This document shows positions 1 to 5,150 of a DNA stretch of 6,460 nucleotides, one piece after another (the first letter of the stretch is position 1; every line of letters begins with the position of its first letter). The notes under the pieces are model-generated. The model had not been told where the DNA came from, ran no database searches, and saw only the letters and a list, made by a program, of their open reading frames with translations. Source of the stretch: DATIRA01 sp964553405 (GTDB lineage Bacteria > Pseudomonadota > Gammaproteobacteria > Steroidobacterales > Steroidobacteraceae); the NCBI GenBank assembly GCA_964553405.1, contig CAZKLS010000142.1, positions 1 through 6,460 of the forward strand. The letters run 5' to 3'. A program made the translations under genes and the position numbers.

Positions 1-2406
1 CGTATCGCCGTCACCGAGCCCGTCGTCGGGCTCGTTGCTCGTGATCGAGGTCAGCGTCACCGTCGGATTGGGATCACAGCCATCCTCGTAGATGACCGTG
101 GCCGACACCGCAACCATCTTGTGGTTCGGCGCCGGGAAGATCCGCGACGGCGACACCGACACCGAGATCGTCGGCGGTATCGTGTCCTCGACGGTGATCT
201 TCGTCGAGCACGAGCCCGTGTTCAGCGAGTCGTCGGTGGCCGAGAACGTCACCGGCGTGTCGCCGAGCGGAATGAACGCCGGCGCGTCGTCCACCGGCGT
301 CACGCTGGCGTCGCAGACGTCGCTCGCCGACGCGCCGGCGAGGAACGCGGCCAGCTGCGGGTCGGTCTTCTCGATGCCGTTGTTGGCCGTGCACTCGACG
401 CGCACCGGCGCGGGGCACGTCACGGACGGGTCCAGCGTGTCGTCGATCGCGATCGGGTCCGAGAGCGCGAAGAAGATGTTGCCGACCGCATTGATGCGCA
501 ACCGCGCGTCGGACGTCAGCGTTCCCGGCCCGGTGACTGTCTCCGCGCCGTCGTTCGCGGTCGCCGCGGCCAGCGTGGTCGGGAACGAACCGCCCGCGTC
601 GGTCGAAAGCAGTATGTCGACCGTCGGCGCGACGGAGCCACCGCCCACGTCCCAGGACACGTTGCTCGCCGCGTTGCACTCGAGCCAGCCGCCGGCGGCC
701 GGGGCCGTGATCCTGAACGGGTCACCCTGCACGGTCAGGACGACGTCGTCGTCGTCGCCACCACCGCCGCCGGCGCGGTTGTCGCGCGCGGTCGTGCGGA
801 ACGTGAGCGTCCGGTTGGTGCTCGGCAACTGCTCGCCGCGCTTGTTCGGAAACAGGTTCGCGCTGCCCGCGAGCAGGTCGCTGAAGTTCGGGAACGTGCG
901 CTTCGGATCGCTGCTCGGCGGGAAAGAGCGGAACAGCGGGATCGAGCCGTCATCCACTTGAGTGAGCGGCGAGCGCGGCCCCAGGTCCATCTGCTCCCAG
1001 CTGAAGGTCAGCGCGTCGCCGTCGGGGTCGGAGCCCGAGGCCGTCAGCTCGAACGGCGTGCCCTGCGGGATCGTGTAGTCGGGGCCCGCCCCGACAATTG
1101 GGATCGAGTTGCCCGTGGCCGAGGTCGTGCCGCAGGCGCTGCCGCCGCCGGACTGCGTGTAGCTCGTGATCTGCTGGCGGCTGCCGGCATGGAAGTACAG
1201 GTCGCCGACCTGGCCGCCCTGGACGTTGTCCGCGCCGCAGATGCTCGAATACGACATGATCGTCGTGCCGCTGCCCGGCTCCCAGGCCGTGGCCGCGGTG
1301 TAGGCCCCTGCCGGGCAACCCGTCCCGTTGAACGTGTGGTTGCCCCCGTGCTGGTGACCCATCTCGTGCGCGACCAGGAAGACGAAGTTGCCGTTGTCCG
1401 GGTTCGGACCCTGGCTCCAGCCGCTGCCCTTGGTACCGGTCGTGCAGACGCAACCGATGCAGCCGGCGTTGCCCGAGATGCTGGCGCCCTGGCGGTGGAA
1501 CAGGTGGCCGATGTCGTAGTTCGCGTCGCCGATGACCGAGTCGATCGCGGCCTGCGGCTCGGCGTTCTTGTCGGCGAGCGGGAACGGGTCGGTGCTCGCG
1601 TCCGTGTAGATGATCTGGTCGTTGTTCGCGACCAGCACGAGACGCACGGCCACCTCGACCTCGTAGATCGCGTTGATCGCGTTCACCGTGTCGGTGATGC
1701 CGGTCAGCGCGCCGGCGACCGTCCCGCCGAAATAGCCCGTGTACTCGCCCGTTGCGGCGACCGCGAGCCTGTAGGTGCGCAGCTGCGTTCCGGCCGGCGC
1801 CATGCCGAGCGCGACGATGGTGCCCATGTCGAGCTGGCCTTCGGTGCCCGGCGCGAACGCGCCGACCAGGCACTCGAACATCTCGCCGAGCTCGCCCTCG
1901 ATGCGCTCCACGACGTAATGCGTCGTGTCGCCGAGCGACTGCGGCGCGACGATGAAAACACCGTCGGGTTGCACGATCGTCGCCTTGAATCCGAGCGGCG
2001 TGCGGCTGAAGCGGATGCTGCTGGTCGCGTCGCCGGCGCCCTGGCCACGGAACGTCGCGATCTCCGGGTACTTGCGGGCGAGTTCCGGCTCCATGATGCT
2101 CGACTGCTCGATCCGGAACCGAAGGAAGGCTCCCTCTGGCGAGGGCACCGTGATCTCGACGTCGGCACCGCGCGCAACGGCCCCCTCCGCCGGCGCGGCG
2201 GCGAGGATGCGCTCGAGCACCTCCTTGTTCAGCCGGTACACGGCCTGCGGCGGCGGTCCCTCGGCAGCACGGACCGTCCGGGCGGCGGCGACCGGTGCCT
2301 CGCTCGCCCAGAGGCCGTCCTTGGAGTCCTGTGCATGGGCCGTGCCCACCGTCACTGCACTGAAAAGTGAAATCAGCGCGAATGCGCTCGCGTTGCGCCA
2401 CGTCAT
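1..2406 (-). CDS. Secreted reprolysin-like zinc metallopeptidase (M12B-type), multidomain, 3' end outside window
   Basis: An exported zinc endopeptidase, predicted to cut proteins outside the cell. The frame is open for 802 codons from the ATG at 2404-2406 to the window edge with no stop, so the C-terminus is missing. Residues 1-25 form a signal peptide ending AHA before Gln26. Residues about 26-205 look like a propeptide. The catalytic domain (about 206-425) carries the zinc motif HEMGHQHGGNH: His347, Glu348, His351, Gly354 and His357 fit HExxHxxGxxH. The Met-turn is TIMSY, with Met384. Next come an Ig/PKD-like domain (about 436-560, with SDPDGDALTFSW and a Gly5-Asp4 run), a beta-sandwich-like segment (about 562-655), and an HYR-like domain (about 659-745, paired cysteines, ending DTIPP). 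The last part ends in SNEPDDGLGDGDT, a tail I recall from other large secreted bacterial proteins. The start has a strong ribosome binding site. Peptidase family is confident; substrate and surface anchoring are unknown. Confidence 0.93.
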   Translation of the reverse strand, partial: MTWRNASAFALISLFSAVTVGTAHAQDSKDGLWASEAPVAAARTVRAAEGPPPQAVYRLNKEVLERILAAAPAEGAVARGADVEITVPSPEGAFLRFRIEQSSIMEPELARKYPEIATFRGQGAGDATSSIRFSRTPLGFKATIVQPDGVFIVAPQSLGDTTHYVVERIEGELGEMFECLVGAFAPGTEGQLDMGTIVALGMAPAGTQLRTYRLAVAATGEYTGYFGGTVAGALTGITDTVNAINAIYEVEVAVRLVLVANNDQIIYTDASTDPFPLADKNAEPQAAIDSVIGDANYDIGHLFHRQGASISGNAGCIGCVCTTGTKGSGWSQGPNPDNGNFVFLVAHEMGHQHGGNHTFNGTGCPAGAYTAATAWEPGSGTTIMSYSSICGADNVQGGQVGDLYFHAGSRQQITSYTQSGGGSACGTTSATGNSIPIVGAGPDYTIPQGTPFELTASGSDPDGDALTFSWEQMDLGPRSPLTQVDDGSIPLFRSFPPSSDPKRTFPNFSDLLAGSANLFPNKRGEQLPSTNRTLTFRTTARDNRAGGGGGDDDDVVLTVQGDPFRITAPAAGGWLECNAASNVSWDVGGGSVAPTVDILLSTDAGGSFPTTLAAATANDGAETVTGPGTLTSDARLRINAVGNIFFALSDPIAIDDTLDPSVTCPAPVRVECTANNGIEKTDPQLAAFLAGASASDVCDASVTPVDDAPAFIPLGDTPVTFSATDDSLNTGSCSTKITVEDTIPPTISVSVSPSRIFPAPNHKMVAVSATVIYEDGCDPNPTVTLTSITSNEPDDGLGDGDT

Positions 2407-2625
2407 GGCCTCCCCCTCCCGGTCGATGCCGGTGTTGTTGCTCGTTCTTGTTGCGCCCCGCGTGTGACGTACACTCGAGGCATGCCACGTTTCGCCCGCA
2501 GTCTACATGGCACGGCCCGAGGATTGGCAGGTTCTTGTGACGCCAGTGGCCAGATTCGACGCGGCCGTGCGCTCCCCGAGCCTGTGGTAGCTTTTTAGGT
2601 CAAATCTGAACCCACGCTGGACCAA
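2407..2625. other. Divergent intergenic region between metallopeptidase and phospholipase D-family genes
   Basis: These 219 bases must contain promoters for two genes that diverge. No convincing sigma-70 or sigma-54 promoter could be fixed on either strand. The best sigma-54-like start on the plus strand, TGGCAGG at 2526-2532, lacks the GC of the -12 element. A short imperfect inverted repeat, GTGT-N5-ACAC, lies at about 2462-2474. The only AT-rich patch, near 2590-2608, could be a -10 region for either gene. No open frame here looks like a gene. Confidence 0.5.
2409..2420 (-). promoter_or_regulatory. Ribosome binding site of the metallopeptidase gene
   Basis: Read on the minus strand, GGGAGGGGGAGG lies directly before the ATG at 2406. 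It holds two overlapping Shine-Dalgarno-like cores: the upstream GGGAGG is 8 nt from the start and the downstream one 2 nt. The upstream copy has normal spacing, and it supports this start codon together with the signal peptide that follows. Confidence 0.75.
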
Positions 2626-4128
2626 ATGCGCAGGCTGATCGTCCTTATGTTAAGCGGCGTGCTCGGCGCCTGCCAGGCGCTCGCGCCGGTCGACACGCCC
2701 GATGAGTTTGCTCTGGCTCCCGCCAGTTCCTCGCTGTGGGATTCGCTCGCGGCGGTTCGTACCGACGACTGGCAGGTGCTGCTGGACGACGGTCCGAGCG
2801 CGCTCGACTGGCGGCTGCTAGCGATCGACGCGGCGAGCGAGAGCGTCGACATGCAGACCTTCCTGTGGGATTTCGACACCGCGGGATCGATGGTGCTCAC
2901 GCACCTGATGGCCGCCGCCGAGCGAGGCGTGCGCGTGCGTCTGCTGGTGGACGACACGTTCCTCGCTTCCGAAGACCGCCTGCTGCTCGCGCTGGAGGCG
3001 CATCCGAACATCGAGTACCGGGTGTACAACCCGTTCAAGCGCCGCGCCGACGGCCTGGTGACGCGCGAGATTCTCAACCTCGGCGAGTTCGGACGGCTCG
3101 ATCACCGCATGCACAACAAGGCGCTGGTCGTCGACAACAGGGTCGCGATCGTCGGCGGTCGCAACATCGCCGACGAGTACTTCGGCCTGCACGACGCGGC
3201 CAATTTCCGCGACCTCGAGCTGCTGGTCGGCGGGCCGATCGTTCGCGGGATCAGTGCCGCGTTCGACACGTACTGGAACGATCGTTGGTCGTTTCCGATC
3301 GAGACACTGTCGCACCTCGAGCCTTCGTACGCGGAGCTGGACGAAGCGATCCGGATCGAGGAGCCGGACATCCGGATCCACAACGAGCCGGCGCCGGACC
3401 TGCTGCGGCGGCGCTGGGAAGCGCAGCTGCGCAATGCGCTGCCGGGCACGCCGACGCTGTACGTGGACCAACCGCCTGCCGAGCGCCCCGATGCGGCCGC
3501 CGACCAGCCGGTGCAACTGGCCCACGAACTGACCGCGCTGCTCGACGGCGCCGCAGAGGAGATCCTGATCCTCTCCGCCTACCTGATCCCCTCGCCGGAC
3601 CTCGAAGCAACGATCGAGCGGGCGGTGCGACGCGGCGTCGAGGTGCGGATACTCACCAACTCGATCAGCTCGAACAATCACCTGGCCGCGCACAGCGCCT
3701 ACCGCAACCACATCCGGCAGCTGCTCTCGGGCGGCGCGGAACTGCACGAGGTGCGCGTCGACGCGCGCGACCGCTACGTGTACATGTTTCCGCCGGCCGA
3801 CCGGAAGTCGCTGGCGCTGCATGCGAAGGCACTGGTGATCGATCACGACAAGGTGTTCATCGGCAGCGCCAACCTCGATCCACGCTCGCTGCGCATCAAT
3901 ACCGAGATGGGACTCTTGATCGAGAGCGAATCGCTGAACGCCCGGGTCCGGACCTCATTCGAGACGGATTTCGCCGAGGCGAATGCCTGGCACCTGGAGA
4001 TCGACGAGCGCGGTGAGGTGGTCTGGGTGGCCGAAGGCGTCGTGCTCAGGTCTCAGCCCGCCGATTCGTTCATGCAGCGGATCGAGGACTGGTTCCTCGC
4101 CCACCTGCCGCTCGAGGACAAGATGTAA
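2626..4128 (+). CDS. Phospholipase D-family protein, cardiolipin synthase C (ClsC/YmdC)-like, predicted lipoprotein
   Basis: A 500-residue protein with two HKD catalytic motifs, the mark of the phospholipase D superfamily. Motif 1 is HNKALVVD (His163, Lys165, Asp170) followed by GGRN at 177-180. Motif 2 is HAKALVID (His399, Lys401, Asp406) followed by GSAN at 413-416. The text around motif 1 (GGRNIADEYF), the segment LTNSISSNNHLAAHSAY and the C-terminal LPLEDKM fit the ClsC/YmdC branch, which makes cardiolipin from phosphatidylglycerol and phosphatidylethanolamine. Length is near that of E. coli ClsC (roughly 470). Unlike that enzyme, it starts with MRRLIVLMLSGVLGAC, a lipoprotein signal with a lipobox (LGAC, Cys16). 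Gln17 at +2 predicts the outer membrane if the protein is lipidated. The start has no clear Shine-Dalgarno sequence, but a later start would remove the lipobox. No ymdB-like neighbour is seen. It could instead be a phospholipase or transphosphatidylase of other specificity. Confidence 0.92.
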   Translation: MRRLIVLMLSGVLGACQALAPVDTPDEFALAPASSSLWDSLAAVRTDDWQVLLDDGPSALDWRLLAIDAASESVDMQTFLWDFDTAGSMVLTHLMAAAERGVRVRLLVDDTFLASEDRLLLALEAHPNIEYRVYNPFKRRADGLVTREILNLGEFGRLDHRMHNKALVVDNRVAIVGGRNIADEYFGLHDAANFRDLELLVGGPIVRGISAAFDTYWNDRWSFPIETLSHLEPSYAELDEAIRIEEPDIRIHNEPAPDLLRRRWEAQLRNALPGTPTLYVDQPPAERPDAAADQPVQLAHELTALLDGAAEEILILSAYLIPSPDLEATIERAVRRGVEVRILTNSISSNNHLAAHSAYRNHIRQLLSGGAELHEVRVDARDRYVYMFPPADRKSLALHAKALVIDHDKVFIGSANLDPRSLRINTEMGLLIESESLNARVRTSFETDFAEANAWHLEIDERGEVVWVAEGVVLRSQPADSFMQRIEDWFLAHLPLEDKM

Positions 4129-4161
4129 CGGCACCTCCGGGCCGGCACCGTACGCGGCTGA

Positions 4162-4180
4162 GTGTCGGAAATATTTACAC
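4162..4180 (+). promoter_or_regulatory. Candidate enhancer-binding site upstream of the sigma-54 promoter
   Basis: GTGTCGGAAATATTTACAC stands out in GC-rich DNA. Its ends, GTGT and ACAC, are inverted copies, and an inner AAATATTT (4169-4176) is itself palindromic. The centre is about 87 bp before the predicted start of transcription, a usual distance for a sigma-54 activator site. In other bacteria the sensor kinase/activator pair PrsK/PrsR controls PEP-CTERM genes with RpoN; assigning such an activator here is inference. Confidence 0.45.
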
Positions 4181-4193
4181 CTGCTGCGGGCAC

Positions 4194-4204
4194 TTGAACA
4201 TAAG
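4194..4204 (+). repeat. TTGAACATAAG motif, copy 1
   Basis: An 11-bp sequence found again, base for base, at 4267-4277, 73 bp downstream. The two copies flank the sigma-54 promoter. Seventy-three bp is close to seven helical turns, so a protein bound at both would sit on one face of the DNA. The core ACATAAG also appears twice in the next spacer (5072-5092). Function unknown. Confidence 0.5.
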
Positions 4205-4231
4205 TACCTGAATAAATTGGCGGCTCGAAAT

Positions 4232-4247
4232 TGGCATTGATTTTGCT
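4232..4247 (+). promoter_or_regulatory. Sigma-54 (RpoN) -24/-12 promoter of the cohesin/PEP-CTERM gene
   Basis: TGGCATTGATTTTGCT matches the sigma-54 consensus TGGCACR-N4-TTGCW at nine of the eleven defined positions, with exact spacing. The invariant GG is at 4233-4234 and the invariant GC at 4245-4246. Transcription would begin near 4258, giving a leader of about 110 nt before the ATG at 4368. Sigma-54 promoters need an ATP-dependent activator, so this gene is probably off until signalled. RpoN control of PEP-CTERM genes is known in floc-forming betaproteobacteria such as Zoogloea. Confidence 0.75.
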
Positions 4248-4266
4248 GGACGTTTCCGGCGAGCCG

Positions 4267-4277
4267 TTGAACATAAG
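4267..4277 (+). repeat. TTGAACATAAG motif, copy 2
   Basis: Exact second copy of the motif at 4194-4204. It lies about 10 bp downstream of the predicted sigma-54 transcription start, so it would be in the leader RNA or act as an operator inside the transcribed region. Confidence 0.5.
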
Positions 4278-4302
4278 CAATGACCGTCGACAACGGCTCG
4301 TG

Positions 4303-4320
4303 CGCCCGCAACGTCGGGCG
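4303..4320 (+). other. Small GC hairpin in the leader of the cohesin/PEP-CTERM gene
   Basis: CGCCCG (4303-4308) and CGGGCG (4315-4320) are perfect inverted copies around a 6-nt loop, CAACGT. Up to two G-U pairs could lengthen the stem. No T run follows, so it does not look like an intrinsic terminator. It could shape the leader RNA, or be chance in GC-rich DNA. Confidence 0.3.
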
Positions 4321-4353
4321 TGGCGTGGGATGCGTGCATCGGTCCGGACGGAC

Positions 4354-4362
4354 AGGGGAGGT
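4354..4362 (+). promoter_or_regulatory. Ribosome binding site that fixes the cohesin/PEP-CTERM start
   Basis: AGGGGAGGT contains a full GGAGG core, 6 nt before the ATG at 4368. This picks that ATG over an in-frame ATG at 4320. A start at 4368 also puts a clean signal peptide at the N-terminus. Confidence 0.85.
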
Positions 4363-4637
4363 CAACGATGTCCAGGCTTGCGAGCGTACTTTGCGTCGCC
4401 CTGTTGCTGCTGTGCGCCAGCGCAACCCCTTCGCATGCGATCACGATCGGCCTCGTTGCCGATCGCGCCAGCGTCACGTCCGGCGAGCGGGTGGCCCTCG
4501 ACATCGTCGCGGCCGATTTCGCTGCGGGCGAGTTCGTCTCCGCGTTCGACTTCATACTCGGCTTCGATCCCGCGCTCCTGAGTTACGTGAGCGGCTCGTT
4601 CAGCGTCGGCGCCGCCCTCGGCGACATCGACGGTGTC

Positions 4638-4664
4638 GACTTCCTCGACTTCTCGGACTTCTCG
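4638..4664 (+). repeat. Three tandem 9-bp units just before the frameshift
   Basis: GACTTCCTC, GACTTCTCG and GACTTCTCG follow head to tail and encode DFLDFSDFS. Repeats of this kind can slip during replication. A whole-unit change would keep the frame, so the repeat alone does not explain the one-base shift. The frame is lost somewhere between about 4665 and 4688. Confidence 0.7.
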
Positions 4665-4896
4665 GATGCGACACTCGCTGCTCGATGACGGCAGCCTCGC
4701 GTCGCGCCAGCCCGGCCCGTCGGTCGTGCTCGCGAGCCTGGAATTCGTCGCGCAGCGTGTCGCCTCGGCCACCAACGCGTTGGTGATACCGACCTGCGCC
4801 TCGGTGAGCGGCCCCCTCGGGCCGGACGGCAACGCGGTGCTGCTGAACGTTACCCAATGCGCCGGCGCCACGGTCGGCATCCTGCCACCGAGCAGT

Positions 4897-4992
4897 GTCC
4901 CCACCCCGGGCACGCTGATGCTGCTCGCGATCGGACTTCTAAGCATCGCGTCGACACGATCCAGTCGATGCATGCGACGCGAAATCGTGCGC
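4897..4992 (+). other. PEP-CTERM-type exosortase sorting signal
   Basis: This encodes the last 32 residues of the second frame of the cohesin gene. It has the three parts of a PEP-CTERM tail: the motif VPTPGTL (Thr where most members have Glu), a hydrophobic helix (LMLLAIGLLSIAS), and a basic end with four Arg before the final IVR (RSSRCMRRE). Exosortase (EpsH/XrtA family) recognises such tails in the inner membrane of exopolysaccharide-producing Gram-negative bacteria. No exosortase gene is in the window. Confidence 0.8.
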
Positions 4993-5071
4993 TGACCCGA
5001 CCGGGCAGCGAGTTCAGCTAACCGGCTTCCATGACATCCACGGCGACGGAAGCCTATCGGAGTTCTGGTTT

Positions 5072-5092
5072 GACATAAGGTCTGGACATAAG
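5072..5092 (+). repeat. Direct repeat GACATAAG-N5-GACATAAG in the cohesin-dockerin spacer
   Basis: Two exact copies of GACATAAG (5072-5079 and 5085-5092) are separated by GTCTG. The first extends to TTGACATAAG, one base short of the TTGAACATAAG present twice before the cohesin gene. The pair lies 59-79 bp before the dockerin gene start, where a regulator would be expected to bind. TTGACA at 5070-5075 resembles a sigma-70 -35 box but has no fitting -10. Confidence 0.55.
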
Positions 5093-5140
5093 CGGCCGCG
5101 AGCACGTTCGGGTTGGACGTGGTCGGGCGATTGGATCACG

Positions 5141-5144
5141 GGAG
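5141..5144 (+). promoter_or_regulatory. Ribosome binding site of the dockerin/PKD gene
   Basis: GGAG, within CGGGAG, ends 6 nt before the ATG at 5151. It supports that start together with the signal peptide directly after it. Confidence 0.7.
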
Positions 5145-5150
5145 ACAGGT

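Larger units (their letters stand above)
4368..4995 (+). pseudogene. Cohesin-like PEP-CTERM protein, interrupted by a frameshift
   Basis: A predicted surface protein read in two frames. Frame one (4368-4688) gives 106 residues. MSRLASVLCVALLLLCASAT begins a signal peptide cleaved after SHA (residue 24). A cohesin-like beta domain follows, with VTSGERVALDIVAADF and FDFILGFDPALLSYVSGSF, and the frame stops at TGA 4686-4688. The next frame over (+1) continues from about 4665 to TGA 4993-4995: LLDDGSLASRQPGPSVVLAS, LEFVAQ, and a sorting tail of VPTPGTL, a hydrophobic stretch (LMLLAIGLLSIAS) and a basic end. Together they make about 208 residues, a usual size for cohesin-type PEP-CTERM proteins, and both halves keep G/C-ending codons. 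The shift falls just after three copies of a 9-bp repeat. It may be a true inactivating mutation, a sequence error, or, least likely, programmed frameshifting. If intact, an exosortase would process the tail and deliver the protein to the outer surface. The cohesin call rests on pattern only. Confidence 0.8.

Noticed and set aside
121..2370. A 749-codon open frame on the plus strand opposite the metallopeptidase
   Set aside because: The product is extremely Arg-rich with no recognisable domain, while the opposite frame gives a complete signal peptide, HExxHxxGxxH site and Met-turn. It is a high-GC antisense shadow.
950..2488. A 512-codon minus-strand frame overlapping the metallopeptidase in another frame
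   Set aside because: Arg/Gly-rich text without motifs, out of frame with the real protease.
2736..4016. Long alternative frames on both strands across the phospholipase D gene, including the 342-codon minus frame at 2818-3846
   Set aside because: None has a family motif; the 2626-4128 frame has both HKD sites and the family's C-terminus.
4129..4160. Terminator after the phospholipase D gene
   Set aside because: CGGCACC occurs twice as a direct repeat, not inverted, and no T run follows.
4685..4720. ATGA overlap at the stop of the first cohesin frame, as if a coupled second gene began there
   Set aside because: That ATG opens a third frame with Arg-rich text, not the frame that carries the sorting tail.
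4280..4786. A 168-codon plus-strand frame starting in the leader of the cohesin gene
   Set aside because: No ribosome binding site and an Arg-rich product; the frame from 4368 has both a strong ribosome binding site and a signal peptide.
5070..5092. Sigma-70 promoter with TTGACA as -35
   Set aside because: The only -10-like sequence, CATAAG, is 11 bp away, too close; 17 bp downstream there is only GC-rich sequence.
5092..5099. GCGGCCGC, a NotI site, as a hint of cloning-vector sequence
   Set aside because: A GC-only 8-mer is expected now and then in DNA this rich in GC, and no vector sequence surrounds it.
5114..5129. Possible second sigma-54 promoter, TGGACGTGGTCGGGCG
   Set aside because: GG and GC have the right spacing but the rest fits poorly, and transcription would start at about 5140, right at the ribosome binding site.
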